The notes: a model not told the origin generated them from the sequence alone. Positions 21,243 through 34,300 are shown, counted from the stretch's first letter. The stretch is 64,000 bases of DNA from Anaeramoeba flamelloides (GCA_027625915.1 JANTQA010000032.1:6200001-6264000), one strand, 5' to 3'. A program made the numbers and translations.

Positions 21243-22921
21243 TAATTTATTAAAAGCTCTTGTTTACTTTCTCCTTTTATTCTCAATCGTGTTTTTTAAT
21301 TTTGGTGCATCCGTTACTGATTTAATACAACAATAAACAAAAAAATGTGAATTTAATCATGAACTTTTTGTAATTGGATCTTTGCAAGATACTGATAAAT
21401 TTTGTAAAAAATAAAAAAAACATGTAGTTCAACTCAAATTTTACTATTTTTGGATTCACTTTCCAAAAAATTCATTTCAAAGAATATATCCAAAATCAAC
21501 TTTTTAACAAAGCTACTTTTTATTGAAACCAAAAAAAAAAAAAAAAATTACAGTTTTGTTATTCAAAATCAAGTTAAATAATTTAAAAAAAAGAAAATTG
21601 AATTAAATTTTTTTTTTTACTTTTGTTTGAATTTATGGGTATCAATTATTTTTAGGTAACATAATTTATTTTAACTTAATTCCAATTAAAAAATTTTTTT
21701 TTTTTTTTTTGGTTTAAATAAAAAATAGTTTGATAAAAAGTGATTCATTTTTTTGAAATTTTAAAAATTTAATTCAAAACCTTAGCGAAAATGGTCAAAT
21801 TTACGAGTATTTTTTGAAGATTTGTTTTTTCTTTTGATATTTTTTTTTTACTTTATTCCTTTTTTTTGTTTTGAATTTTAAAAAAAATTTTTTTTTTACA
21901 ACCATTTCCTTATTATATTGAAATTTAAGCAAGAGTTGTAGTGATGAAATTTATTTCTAAAAAATAACAAAGAAACAAAAATGAAATTCTTTGTCGTTTC
22001 CAACAGCTGAAAAATGATAAAGATTCTAAAATTTTTGATCTTAGTACTAAATTTTTAATAATTTTGAATTTTTTTTTTAAAAAAATATTTTTATAAATAA
22101 GAGTTATTGGTGGATTTGAAAAGCATATATTTGCCTGATATGTGCCACAAATAAATAATATTTTTTCGAATTTTCATGATCACTGACCTTAACCTAATTT
22201 TATTGGAAAAAAAAATTTTTTTGGGAGATAAGGACAGTCATTTTAAAAAAGTGAATTTCTTATTTTTTTTATGAGACAGCCAGAATTAAAACTTTTTTAA
22301 AGTTTTTGGTTTAATAAAATGTAAACTTTTTTAAACAAATTGCTTTTCTCCTACCCCAACCTCTACACCACATTTAAACGTTTGTTCCTTACTTTTTTTA
22401 AAAGAGAAAACTTTCAAAAAAGTTTTAATTCAGAAAAAGTTTTCACTTTTTGAAAATAAAAAACTTGATAAAACTTATACAGCCGTTTTAAAAATAGAAA
22501 GCCTGATAAAAGTTTAAAAAAAGTCCACACATTTTGAAAAACTGTTGTATCTTGTTTTTTTTTGAAAAAGAATAAAAAAGTTGATCGATTCGGTAATTTG
22601 TTTGAAAAAAGTTAACGAAATTGGAGTTCCACAAAAACACTCTTCCTAATGGGAAAACAAAAGAAATTCTAAGATTTGTTTTTGGAAATTCCAAGATTTG
22701 ATCACAAGAATAATTTAGAAAAATAAATAAAAAAAAAAAAATTTTTGTTTTGTTGTTGGGTTGTGTCGTTTTGGTTTGTTTTCAAAAAATTTAACTCTAG
22801 AAAAAAAAAATGATGAATTGTTTTGGGTTTCTTCAAAAAAGAAAAAAAAAAAAAAAGAGAATTTAAAAAATAAGAATTTAAAAAAAAAAAAGAAAATTGA
22901 AAAATAAAAAAAAAAAAAAAA
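21243..22921. other. AT-rich intergenic stretch
   Basis: Long A and T runs; no gene recognised on either strand. The right end should include the 3' UTR of the bZIP-like gene. Confidence 0.5.
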
Positions 22922-23833
22922 TTAACAAACCAATAAACGTTTTCTTTCTTTTTTTGATCGATCTAATTTACTTAAAATTGATTGTTTATTTGAAGAAAGA
23001 GTTTTGACGGTTTTGTTGAGATCTTTAATTTGGTTGTGGATCTTGTTTATGCTTGTTTGTGCAGAAAGCCGATTTTTTAGTCTTTTGCGGACTTCTTTTT
23101 GTTCCTCTGACAGTTTCCTAAGAACCTCAATTGACAATTGCCCAGTGAGTTGTTCTTCAGTTAGATCTTCAATGACAATACTTTTATTCCCATTGGATTG
23201 GTTTGGCTTTTTTTTGGTATATTTTTTTGTTGTTTTTCTTTTTTTTTTAATAATGGTTTGTGTTCGAGGTTTTTTTGTTTGTGTGTTTTTTTCTGTTTTG
23301 ATTTCCTTTTTATTCGAAACCATATTCTTTGTTTGTTTTTGTTCTTCTTGAAAGACAAGACAACTTTGTCTTTTTCTTTTTACACAAGAAATTTCTTTAG
23401 GAAGATCAATCAAATCATATTGATCCATTTTGGTAGGAGACGAGCCTGATTCAAAAGGAAGTGGTATTGGACTTAGGGTTGTTTCTATTTTTGGAGAAAA
23501 GGTGATTGGTTCTGTTTTTATTTCAAATTTTGGTGTAATTTGTTCTGTTTCTATTTCCGTTTCTTTTTTATTTTTTTTTTTTTAATTTTTTATTAAAAAA
23601 GGTATGGAGTGTGTTTTTTTCAGAAAGTTAAAAACTTTAATTGTGTTTTTTGCTTTTCTTTGTGATCGGTTGAACAACTTACCTTGTTCAGTTAAATTCA
23701 AGTATTCATTCAAGTTAATTTGTGATCCAAAATCATAATCTAAAGTTGGTGTCTCTGTGGTAAATGGATTAAAATCTATTGTAAATTCATCTCCGATTTC
23801 TGAAAATAAACCTTCGTCAAGAAAATTATTCAT
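22922..23833 (-). CDS. bZIP-like transcription factor (2 exons)
   Basis: Exon 1 (23833-23683) and exon 2 (23562-22922) are joined across a 120-bp intron with donor GTAAGT and acceptor AG, phase 1, giving 263 residues. The N-terminus is acidic and aromatic (FLDEGLFSEIGDEFTIDFNP), as in activation domains. A Pro/Thr/Glu/Ser stretch and a strongly basic Lys-rich middle (about residues 115-175) follow. Near the C-terminus EVRKRLKNRLSAQTSINK matches the bZIP basic region (Asn214, Ala218, Ser221), then heptads IKDL...VKTL...SIL...KRLL form a short leucine zipper ending at the stop. The usual Arg eight residues after the invariant Asn is Ile222. It is likely nuclear and DNA-binding; the changed basic region leaves target specificity uncertain. 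ATG at 23833 is the first in frame. Confidence 0.75.
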
Positions 23834-24968
23834 CTCAAAAAAGTGTTGTCTCGGATTAGTAGATTAAAAGTGGGTTGGTAAAAGGATTAATACAAAAAAA
23901 ATTCACAAAGTCGAAAGAGTAAAAAAAATGTTTAATTTAAAAAATTGCTCAATACAGATATCCCTGAGCTTTTTGGTAGGTTTTGTACTTTTTAAGGTTC
24001 CCAGGTTCGTTTTAATAGACATTCCAAGTTTTTCAAATATATCTTTTATTGGTATTGAAAATATTGTTTACTCGTTTTTGATAGTATGAAAAGTGATAAA
24101 ATTTCAACATCTTTTTCTTTTTTTCAAGTCTGAAATCTGAATATTCTTTTCGGATTAGGGGTTTACCCAACAGTATGTTCGAAAGAGTGGCTTGGTTAAT
24201 TAAATATAGAATACAAATTACCAACTTCTTCTTTGATAACTCTCTTGGGAAAAGAAAAAAAAAGGTAATCGAAGTGAAAACTAAAACCCTTTTATTGTTA
24301 AAACGACAATTTGAAAAGTCCCCATATTTTCTTCCAATTAGTTTCCAAAACACAAATCTTAACAATTCGTTTGATAATGAAAGTCTCTAGAAAGGAATTT
24401 AACTGTTCCTTTATTGAATTTTTGAAATAAAATTGTAATTGCTTTTAATAAATTAAGGTATTTACCCAGAATCTCTCAGTTTACTTTGGATTGTTTCTTG
24501 AACAACAAGTAAATTTTTAACAAACAATAAAGTTCTTCTTTCGAATGTTTTAATTCAACTTTGTAAAACAATTAGTAGATTCAAAGTGTTTTACTTTTCC
24601 AAACTTTGGAAGAAATACATTTAGTTGGTTGAAAATACCAAATTCAAAAAGAGGTGATCTTTCGTTAAATTATCCCTTTGTCTTTTTTTCTAACAGCCAA
24701 TTTAACCAGTGAAAATTCTGATTAGGTCACAGTTAAAAGGGGAACCAACAGCTTCAAAAATTAATCTCAAGACGTAAAACTATTGAAAAACAATTCATTC
24801 ATCTCGAAAAATATTAAAAAAGAGGGAAAATAATTTCCCAGAATAGAAACTAAAGTCGACCAAAACAAAGGCTTTGTAAAAAAAAGGAAACTAGATTTCG
24901 AATTTGCTTTATGAAAAAAGAAATGAAAAATTTAATTTTTCATTTTTTACTTTTTCCCCATATCTAAA
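23834..24968. other. Intergenic region between bZIP-like and ACBP genes
   Basis: A divergent interval of 1.1 kb (bZIP-like gene leftward, ACBP rightward) that must contain both promoters. Parts (about 24160-24860) are less AT-rich than the rest, but neither strand gives a recognisable protein. No regulatory motif was identified with confidence. Confidence 0.45.
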
Positions 24969-25229
24969 ATGACCGAATTATCCTTTGAAGAAACAGCAAC
25001 CAAAGTTAGAAAATTAACGAAAGAACCAAACAACGAAGAAAAGTTAGAACTTTATAGCTTATACAAACAAGGTACTGTTGGTGATAACACTACCAAAAAA
25101 CCAGGTATGCTCGATTTCCAAGGAAAGGCTAAATGGGAAGCATGGAACAAAAAAAAAGGTATTACATCTGAAGAAGCAAAAACACAATACATTGAATTTG
25201 CTAAAAAAATGTTTACCAAATACAACTAA
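24969..25229 (+). CDS. ACBP: Acyl-CoA-binding protein, 10-kDa form
   Basis: An 86-residue single-domain acyl-CoA-binding protein, the usual length of the small soluble ACBP/DBI family. These cytosolic four-helix proteins bind medium- and long-chain acyl-CoA esters and buffer or carry them between synthesis, oxidation and membrane lipid assembly. The signature is nearly textbook: ELYSLYKQGTVGD (Tyr and Lys ligands of helix 2), then GKAKWEAWNKKKGIT in helix 3, and YIEFAKKM in helix 4. ATG at 24969 follows an A/T-rich leader and gives the standard N-terminus MTELSFEETATKV; the stop is TAA. It is intronless and its base composition is clearly higher in G+C than the flanks, suggesting good expression. 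Confidence 0.97.
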   Translation: MTELSFEETATKVRKLTKEPNNEEKLELYSLYKQGTVGDNTTKKPGMLDFQGKAKWEAWNKKKGITSEEAKTQYIEFAKKMFTKYN

Positions 25230-25732
25230 TCAATTTCTTCGAACCTGCTCCAATTTATTTGAAATTCGATCTTTCTTGGCTTGATACTTTTTATTTTTTT
25301 GATGATTTTTCAAAAAAAAAAAATTGAAATGATTTAAAATTTATCCAGCCATTCTTTTATGATTTCCGTTAATTTTATAACACACACTATGACCGATCTT
25401 ATTTTTTTCTTTAAAGTACAATAAAAATTCTTTTTTTTCTCCTTTTGGTTTCTCATACAATTTTAATGTTTTTTTTTTTGATGAAAATTTGCTTTTCTTT
25501 TATTTTTTTTGAAAAATGGGCTTGTGGAAATTTTTTGTGTGAAAACAGCCCCTTTTTTAATTTGTAACTAATCAAAAGAATTCAAAAAACAACTTTTTAT
25601 TCTTTTAATTTATTCGATAAGTTAGTGTTATCATTTCGAAATTTGAAATTTTCTTTAATGCAGAATTCGGAACTGCAAACAAAAAGAGTGAGTAACATAG
25701 AAAATTGAAAGGACTAAAACCTTTTGCTTAAG
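25230..25732. other. 3' flank of ACBP
   Basis: AT-rich with poly-T runs. No gene seen. Confidence 0.5.
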
Positions 25733-26140
25733 GGTCAAGTCAGAACGGTTAAAAAAATTTTTGAAATGGAAAAAAAATTTTCACAAAATTTATGAGTGCC
25801 CAAAACCTATTAAAAACTAACCAACCTATGCAAGACTGATTTCTTAAAACCAACATTGAAAAACGAAGTTATTTTACCAAAAAGTAACCAAGAGATTCAC
25901 TCAATTTCCAATTTAAATTGTTCTGTCAAATTATAATTTTGAATTAAGCCAGATTAGTTTTGAAATGTTGATCTTTTTGAGTTTTTTTGAATTTGTTTTC
26001 TTTTTTCAAATGAGTTGTTTGATCACAAGAATAAGACAAACCCTTACTTGGTCAAATATAGAGGTGTTTGGAAATATCCACAAATTAGATTAAATCGAAT
26101 TAAATTGATTCTGTATTGTTGTTAAAATAAAGTGCATAGA
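25733..26140. repeat. Dispersed repeat G, copy 1
   Basis: It begins AGGGTCAAGTCA after TTA and matches, in inverted orientation, the block at about 48440-48874, which ends TGACTTGACCCT before TAA. Shared internal landmarks include ACTTGGTCAAAT, AATCGAATTAAATTG and CTCAATTTCCAATTT. The AGGGTCAAGTC tip next to TA suggests a transposon end, but the other end is diffuse. Confidence 0.55.
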
Positions 26141-27678
26141 AAAGTTTAATCAATTTTTCAAAATAAAAAGTGTGTTTTTTTGTTATAGAAAACCAATTCA
26201 TAATCCTATAAAAGAAACCAAAAATTAACTCTAATTATTATGTTATTGTTTTCTTAAAGTTCTAATATATAAAATGAAATCCTGTAAAAAATCCAGGATC
26301 GAATTGAAAAATTCTTTCTTATGGTAAAAATATAAAATAATACTAAAAACAATTACAAGAAAAAATTTCAAAAAAAGTTGAACAAATTCAATTTCTAATT
26401 TAAAATTTACTTAAAATATCAAGGAGTATACCTTCAAAATTGATTCGAACTTAGGTGTACTATTTGATAGTTGATTGGATATTGACTTGGAACAAGAAGA
26501 ATAAAAAAAAAACACGGTTTATATATCGAAACACAGATTAGAGTTTTTGCGCAACACTTTATTTTAACCATTGCACCTCAGGTAACAATTTCTTTCAAAT
26601 CAGACTAATTTACTGGTATTTAAATAATAAATGGGAAATAATGTTCGAACCCCCCCTCCCTTTTTTGTTTTTTTTTATCAGTTTTTTCATTTTTTCATTT
26701 ATTTTTTACAATAAAAATTATCTTGTTTTACACTTTTCATGAATAATGCTGAAATATAAAAATACAAGTTTAAATTTATGAATACAAATTTAAAAAAAGT
26801 ATATCAAAACAACAATTTACACCACTGTAATAATATAAACAACAAAAATACGAAAATTTATTTTTATTTGAATTTCCAATTATTAATTGGATTCTTCAAT
26901 ATTTAACTTCTTTTTTTTTTAATTTATTTTCACAATATTTTGTTTTTCTATTTATAAATCCATTTTTACATTTTTTATTGTATTCAGAAACAATATGACC
27001 CATACAAACCATTAGAAAACATGTCAAATGAGAAGAACAATACCAACAAAAACAATATTTGAAGATAAAAGTATGTCCACATTGAAATAAAAAAGAAAAA
27101 CAATAAAAAATTATCAAGATACAATAAAAAAAAATATCACATAAAGGTAAATACGAAATAAAACATACCATCTATTAAAATTACAAACATATTTTTAAAA
27201 AAAAATCTGATTTAAATTGATAACACTCAAAATGGCAACTATGGCCATCCCGAAATTGAAAAAGAAGTGATAGTATGATATATACGATTATTTTCAAATA
27301 AAAAAATGAAAATTTTTAGTTCACATTTCAAAATATTTTTCCCATTTATATCTTGAAGAAAACCCAATAAAATTTACAAGATACTTTAGAAATGATTTTT
27401 TTAGGCAATAAATAGAAACTTCCTTAATTAACTCTAATAAAAAGTTTTTACTGTGTTAATTTGATTATAACAGTGATAAATAATATTCATTTTGGAAAAA
27501 GAAATAAAAATTTTCATTTATTAATTGGAAAATAAAGTAGATCATTAAGTGTACTTGAAATGAATTTTTCATTTAGGGAAATGGACCAGTTTCAAGAGAA
27601 GATGGCCTTTTGCAAACAAATTATATCCATAAAGAAAAGTTAAACAACTAATAAATCCTATAATAAAATAACAATCTA
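26141..27678. other. AT-rich intergenic stretch with one Cys-rich reading frame
   Basis: Mostly non-coding. One minus-strand frame at 26896-27171 encodes 91 residues with CGH, CFCWYC and HLTCF spacing and hydrophobic stretches. It has no recognisable family and a base composition like its surroundings, so I do not call it a gene. The block near 26400-26455 (ATACCTTCAAAATTGATTCG) resembles 43210-43255. Confidence 0.4.
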
Positions 27679-28211
27679 AACCCCAATTCATAATTTTTAA
27701 CACACCAAAATTCGATTTGTGAAAAAAAAAAACTTATTTAATCACTTCTCGAAGATTTACCCAATTAGAACTCATTCACTAATTGAAATGTTAACACTTA
27801 TTTATAAATTACAATACTCACAAAACAATAAATAAATAATTATCAATACAAATAAATCATGGGCGTGTTCAAAATTTTGGAGAGAGCAAAACAAAAAAAT
27901 ACATTAGTAAATTTGTTGAAATTCTATTAGGAATATTGATCGATCAAAAGGTTAGATACTATCAACTAATTTTATTTGAGTTCTTCTATTTGGAACAACT
28001 CAACTTTAACATAATATAAACCTTGTAGAAAAATTTTGGTTCAACGAAGCAAATTACCTAATTCAAACAATGGAATGAAAACAAAAACTAAAAGATGAAA
28101 AAATGATTTTCATATTTTCCAAAAATCAAAATTATCTCCAATTTCAATGAAATTGTATTATTGTGATTGTTTGGAACATTTTAGCTGTGTGGAAAATTTT
28201 GAATTTTAGTT
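27679..28211. mobile_element. Type B TA-flanked MITE (533 bp), copy 1 (inverted)
   Basis: The tips AACCCCAATTCA and ...GAATTTTAGTT are flanked by TA (27677-27678, 28212-28213). The whole unit matches copy 2 at 35705-36235 in reverse orientation, including GATCGATCAA and the T-rich AATTTTCCACACA region. Tips and several internal blocks are shared with type A. No coding capacity. Confidence 0.75.
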
Positions 28212-28494
28212 TAGTTTCAAAGTATAAAATCGTTTCCCAAAAAACCATTTATTTTTAACTTGAATTGTATTTTTAATTTGGAAACCGAACCTTTGAAAAA
28301 ACATATAAAAAGAAAAAAATCTATATTTGTTATTCAGTTTGAAGGTTTCTTTCAATGATTTAAGAAAACAAAAGAAAGATATACATTTAAAATTTAATTT
28401 TTTTTTTAATTTATAAGAAACCTTGGAACACATATCAGTTATTAAATGGAAAAAGTGAGATGAGAACATTATATAACATTTTTTTATTTTAATT

Positions 28495-28745
28495 TTAATG
28501 ATTACTGTTAATTGTATCATAAAAAAATCAAAATTTTCATCAAGTTTTCCCAAAAAAACCCACCTCTCAAGAAGTAAAATCAAACAAATCAAAAGTCCCA
28601 ATTCTCAAAGGGAAATTAATGATTTAAGTGGATTTTAAGAATAAAAATTTTGAAATGTACACTGATTTAAAAATCTTTTTTTGGAAAGCCGAATGAAAAT
28701 TTTGTTCCATTTATTTTCCAAAAAAATAGTAAACATCACATTTCA
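28495..28745. repeat. Dispersed repeat E, copy 1
   Basis: It shares ACTGTTAATTG, ATCAAAATTTTCAT, TCCCAATTCTCAAA and GGAAAGCCGAATGAAAATTT, in order, with the block at 45095-45330. The first half is also present at 40297-40425. No inverted tips were found, so the class is unknown. Confidence 0.6.
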
Positions 28746-29300
28746 ACAAACATTCAATGAAACTTTTATACTTCACTTTTCCAAAAGATATTTTTATATT
28801 TTTGATTATTAATTTACAGTAAAATAAACCAAAAAACTTGTTGAATTTCTTTTAGCTCAACCCTATTCCACAAAAAATAAACCAATTTAATGGAATTTTT
28901 GATTTTTATTAAGTGTCTACTAAAAATAAACACTTTATAAAAAAGAGAAATAATAAATTAAAGATTATGGATGGAGCTAATTAAAAAAATAGTTTAACAA
29001 ATTAAAAATTTATCCTACAAAAATAGCAAAAAAAAATGAACCATATCATCTAAATGTCTCATTTATAATTTCCCAATTTCTTTGGAAAATTAAAATTTTT
29101 GACAATAAAATTTTTTAATGGCAAATATATTAATTTGAAAAGAAATTACGTAACATTTATTTCCCTCAAGTTAATTTGTTTTTTCAAATTTTTTTTTTTT
29201 GGAATTGACTTTTTTTTAAAAAAAAAATAAAAAAAAAAAAAAAATACAAAAAAAAATGACTAAATTGGAAAAATGAATTTGATTAAAATAGAAACAATTT
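28746..29300. other. AT-rich stretch before the SINE
   Basis: No gene recognised. It includes poly-A blocks near 29220-29260. Confidence 0.45.
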
Positions 29301-29687
29301 GGAGAACCGGTATGGGCCAGTGGCAACACAACCCAATGCACAATCTGAAGGCTGGGGTTCTATTCCCTTAACCATTATTTCTTATTGTTTACCATTTTCT
29401 CAAATAGCCACCACGGTGTAATTTTAATTAAAAATCGAGCTTATGCTTCTTAGAACCACTAATTCTTTGAGGAAATCGTTTGACCGAATTGAATCTTTTT
29501 GACTATTATAAAACTGAATGGAATTGGAACAAAATCCCTCTCAATTTATGGAGCGGATCCGATTTTTGGGAGAAATGACCAGCTCTCACTTGGTTCAACA
29601 ATATCTCTAATTCAAATTAAGGATTCGGGCAAACAGGTGGACTTTTAGTATCCACTCTTTAATGGAAAAAAAAAAGAAAAAAAAAAA
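29301..29687 (+). mobile_element. tRNA-like SINE with A-rich tail and 10-bp target duplication
   Basis: A 387-bp unit that is far less AT-rich than its surroundings. Its 5' end carries a polymerase III-type A box, TGGGCCAGTGG (29313-29323), and a B box, GGTTCTATTCC (29356-29366), spaced as in tRNA genes. A T-arm-like GGG-loop-CCC can be drawn around the B box, but no full cloverleaf or acceptor stem. A ~290-bp unrelated body follows and ends in an A-rich tail (about 29664-29687). GAAACAATTT flanks the unit exactly at 29291-29300 and 29688-29697, as expected of target-primed retrotransposition. It probably used a LINE such as those whose remnants lie in this window. Confidence 0.8.
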
Positions 29688-29697
29688 GAAACAATTT

Positions 29698-31347
29698 ATT
29701 ATGAGAAGAATATTGTATTAAAATCAAAATATTTACTCTGTTTCTTAAATTAAATCGGGCACGTTGAGTTGAAAAAAGAGTTTATATCATTTTTACTTTG
29801 AAGAATACTTTTTCGAATTAATAATTTATGTAAGTTTTTAAATGTTTGACTAGAAAAAAATATGTGAAGAATTCTTTTTTAACAAAATAGTTCAAACTTA
29901 ACACAATTTTTTATGAAGATGATATTGTAGGATTATTTTTATAATAACAATCCCGTTAATTAATATTTTAAAAAAACTGATAGATCTGACATTTTTATTC
30001 TTAAAATTCTAAATAGTAATTTGGGATAATATAATCAAATATAATCAGAGTTCCCAAAATGATTCCATTTTTCGACTTTTTGGAATCTCAAAAAATTAAA
30101 ATTTTGAATCATAATATTAAAATCATTCTAACATAATCAATTTTTATCAAACATTTTTCACTTGCTGAAATCCCTTTGAAGTATAATTTTTGAAATACAT
30201 TAAAAATTATTTTATTCTGATTCTCTTGAATCAAAAAAAGAATTTTTTTTTTGGTACCAAAACTCTATTTAAAAAAAAAAAAAGATTCTTTTGATTCCAT
30301 TTCAAAGAAAAATAATTTTCTTATCCGGAATAAACTTAAAAACTTCAGGGTTGATGAAAAGACTATGGAAACTTGGTAACCAAGAATGAAAACCTTAAAT
30401 ATTTATTTTTTTTAAGAAATATAACTAATTTTTTTTTGAAAATAAAAAAAAAAAAATAATTAAATATTAACTTTTGAGAATGATGTGATTCCTTGTAAAA
30501 ACGAATTTAAATAAGAAATGAATTGAAGCTTATCATTTGGAAAAAAAAGAATCATTTGATTTCATAGAATCAAAAAAAGAATTATTTTGGGTCTTTTTCA
30601 AAAAAGAATCAAAATATCAACCCTGAATATAAAAAATTTTTCAAATTTGGTTTACTTTATTAAAGAAGTTTCTAAAAAAACGAGGTCAATCCATTTAATA
30701 GAATAGAAAAAAATGGTATTAAAAAAAAATTAAGAATTTTTTGAAAAAATATTGATTTCTATAAAGTTTCTAAATTGCCAATTTGGAATCAAAAAATCTT
30801 TTTAATAAGAGAAGAACAATATATCCTTTTGAACAAGAATCCAAATTTAAAATAATTTTCCTTTTCTGATTGTGAAATTAATTTAAGATCTTTGGAAGAG
30901 AATCTATTTAAACCAATTAACAGCTCTTAAGAAAATGATCGATATTAAAAACTTTCTAATTTTATCAAAAACAAATGATCAAAATTAACTTTTCCATATC
31001 AAGCGGGAATATTTTTTTTTACTTGGCACCTTTCCATGGAAATGGTGATTATTATAAATTAAAAATTCAAAAAATATGAAATAATGATTATTATAAAATT
31101 GAGAATGTTAAGATGTAAAGTCTTTAACAAATCAAAAATTGTATTGAATTGAATTGAATTGAATTGAATCAAATATTAAAAAAATAAAATAGAAATGAAA
31201 AAATAGTACTTTCGTTAAGATCAAGCAAAATATTAAAAATTAAAAAAAAGAAAAAAAAATAATAGAAAAATTAAAAACTAGATAAAAAAAAAAAAACAAA
31301 AAAAAATGAATCCGTAAAAGAAAGCAAAAAAAAAAAAAAAAATCAAA
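29698..31347. other. AT-rich intergenic stretch
   Basis: No gene recognised. It holds a GAATT pentanucleotide repeat (about 31146-31169) and many A/T runs. The right end is the 3' flank of the minus-strand CH-RasGAP gene. Confidence 0.5.
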
Positions 31348-34300
31348 TTAAAATTTCTTTGCCAAAGAGGCCTGGTTAATCCAATTCTTTAAGCTAATAG
31401 GGTTTTGGCAGGTGAAATAGTGGTTTAATGAACCAAATGCCTGTATTATTGTAAATACATTTTTCTTTTTTAATGAGTTAATTTGTTGTATTCTCGATTT
31501 ACTCGTAATTTTAATCAACAATTCAGGAACTGTTTCACTTGATTTTGGTGTATGGTCAAACATTGCCAAAAGATTGTTTTTCAGCATTAGGAATTTTTTG
31601 GACCATTTGATCTTTTGATTTTTTTTGCCGTATTGTATCCATTCCTGTATTGAAGTTTCTTCTTCGAAATTATCCTGCCAGAGTTTTTTCATTTCATTTT
31701 TCAAATCATCTACAAGTGTGATTGTGGGCTTGTTTGCCTCTTCTATGGAAATTTCCTCTTTTAATTGCTGTTCCTTGAGGATGAGGATTTTTTTTTGTTC
31801 GACAGCGTGCTCGAATTGGGCTTCAATCCTGTCGAAGAATCTTTTAATTAAAAGCAAATCCTTTTGCAAGTAATGGAATTGGTTATATGCCCGAAACAAT
31901 TGGCAAGTGGATATAATGGCGTTATTATTCGTGTCCTTTTTGATTTGGTCTACTTTGCCCGACACGATTGTCAGCTCCATCGAGATTCTTGTTGAATTAT
32001 TAACATCGCGAGGATCTAATTGCAATAGCAAGTGCGAGTTGTAGTCATCGATCAAGATGTCCGCGTCATATTTGGAATTGTTGGCGATGTTCATGAAATT
32101 GGTAATGATCTCGGAGATGTCGATTCCCTGGTCGTCTGACAATTTCTCGATAAACTCGGATCTCTGGCTGAATTTCGAAGAAATGGTTTCGTTCATAAAT
32201 AATAAATCCTTTTCATTGTTCGTGAACAATTTTCCTGCGGACACATTTTCAATTACCGAGGCAAGGATCCTCAAGCCATTTTGGTATTGCTGCTGGGGGA
32301 TCTCGGCAGTGATGCCAAACTCCTTCGGGTCCATGACACCCTTGCAAACAAAGTTTCTAAAAAACAATCCACCCAGCGTAGTTTTCACTGTGTCTGGGAA
32401 TCGGCTTAGCAATTCGCTTTTCAGATGGGAGGCAAGCAATCTGAAATCCTTTGGGATATAGGGCTCCGATTCGAAGATGGAAGTGATAATTCCTAAAAAG
32501 AAGATTTCAACATTTTTTTGATTATTTTGCAAATTTTGTAAATTATTGCTTTGTGACAGCTTCTGCGGATCGATTTCAAAGTCTAACCCAGAGTGTATCA
32601 ATTTCTCGACGAGATCCGATAGAATGTACTTCAAATATTTTTTGCCATGGTATTTGGTATATTCCCTGATCATGACTGAGGCTAGATCGTTTTCATAAAA
32701 AAACGAGAGCACAGACATGGTTCTGGATACCTCTTGGGTGATACTTAGCCAAACAAATTGCAAAGACAGGCCTAGCACTTCCAGGAACTGGAAGATTGTT
32801 GCCACCAAGGGCTCCATAAACTCCTTTGAATTCTCGTAATCAAATGCAGCTGTGAAATATTCCAATTCCTTTTGCCTTAAGAGGTCATTAGCCACCTGGA
32901 TACTTCTTTGGATACAATTTTCAAATAATGGCAGCGACTCCGTTTTATAAATATTCAGGGTATTTTCAATTTTTTGTAAATTTTCCTCTGGCAAGATTTC
33001 TTTAACAAGGCATTGTAGGGTTTTGCCAATAGCATATTTGGAAGATTCCTTGTAACATTTCTGTGCCAGTTCCAATGGGCTCCCAAGAGATAAACCGTAA
33101 ATAAACCGAATTAACGTTTCAATTGTCAATGATTGGCTGATCTTTCCGCTTAGAAATTTGTCCAACACCGAATAGATTTGCTTATAAATTGGTGTCTCAA
33201 TGCCAATTTTTTTTTTTTTTTTGTTTTTTTTGAGATTATTGCTATTTGGATTATTTAAATTATCAATCTGGCTGAATTCATTCATTTGGTTGTTCTCTTC
33301 TTCTGTTGATTCTGAAGGATCTGGAATTAATTTATTCGCGAGCAAAATTTTTTTGATGATTTGGAATGTTAATTTTTTTTTAAAATATGCAGAATAAGTC
33401 GACAAATTAAATAAGAGATCAAAGCTTCTTTTCAATTTGCAATTGTCTTGTGCGTTTAAGTCGACAATATTTTCCCTTTTCAATAGACTGGTAACTTTCT
33501 TTTTCATTCTCAGGTATTCCTTTGGCTTCATGGGATTAATCGAAAATAATAATTTTTTCATTTTTTTAAATGGCAAAATTTCCTTGTCGATTAAATTGTT
33601 TAATTTTAATAAATCAAAAATTGATTTCATTAAGACTCTCTCATTTTCATGATGATATTTATCGATATTTTTACTTAAAATAACTGGGCTATTACAAAAG
33701 ATTTCCATCAAAAAATTATTATATTTATCCGTTGGTAATATGTCAACCAATAAATGGAAAAAGTTCTTTAATTTCCTTCGAAATGTAATATAACTGTTAT
33801 TTAGTTTGCTTACATTTTTTAAAAAATCCAAAAATTGTGCAAAGTCTGCTTCTTCAATGTTTTGTGTTTCCTCTTCTTTAAATTGCGATAGTGATCCTAC
33901 TTTGGAAGATAGCCGATCTCGGAAATTCCATTGTCTTGTTAAATTGTTTTTAACAATTCCAATTTTGTCCAAATTTTCTTTCAATTTGGTCATTAAATCC
34001 ATTGACTTTTGCTGTCGTAATTTTAATTTTAAATTGGCCTCCTTTTGTCTCATTAATTCATTTGTTCTTTGACTGATACTTTCGGAATCAAATGATTCAT
34101 TTTCATTTTTTTGCTGATCTTCTTTATTAATACATTTTTCTGCATTTTTAATTGCTCGGTTAAAATTCTTTCTTTGGAAAACTGAATTAAAACTTACTCT
34201 TTTGATTTGCTCTTCTAAATCAATAAATGGTAATGTGCTCGTTGTTTCATTCAAATTGTTTTCAATTTTGGTATCTAATAGCAAATTACTCGAGATTTCT

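Noticed and set aside
23004-23351. Plus-strand hydrophobic protein opposite the bZIP-like gene
   Set aside because: Phe/Leu/Val-rich shadow of a Lys-rich coding exon.
26896-27171. Cys-rich small membrane or zinc protein
   Set aside because: Suggestive Cys/His spacing, but background base composition, no family match and no supported splice partner.
28206-28601. 131-residue minus-strand protein
   Set aside because: It overlaps dispersed repeat E and abuts a type B element; composition is Phe/Lys-rich background.
29301-29375. Functional tRNA gene
   Set aside because: A and B boxes are present, but no acceptor stem pairs and no convincing anticodon arm can be drawn. The target duplication and tail fit a SINE better.
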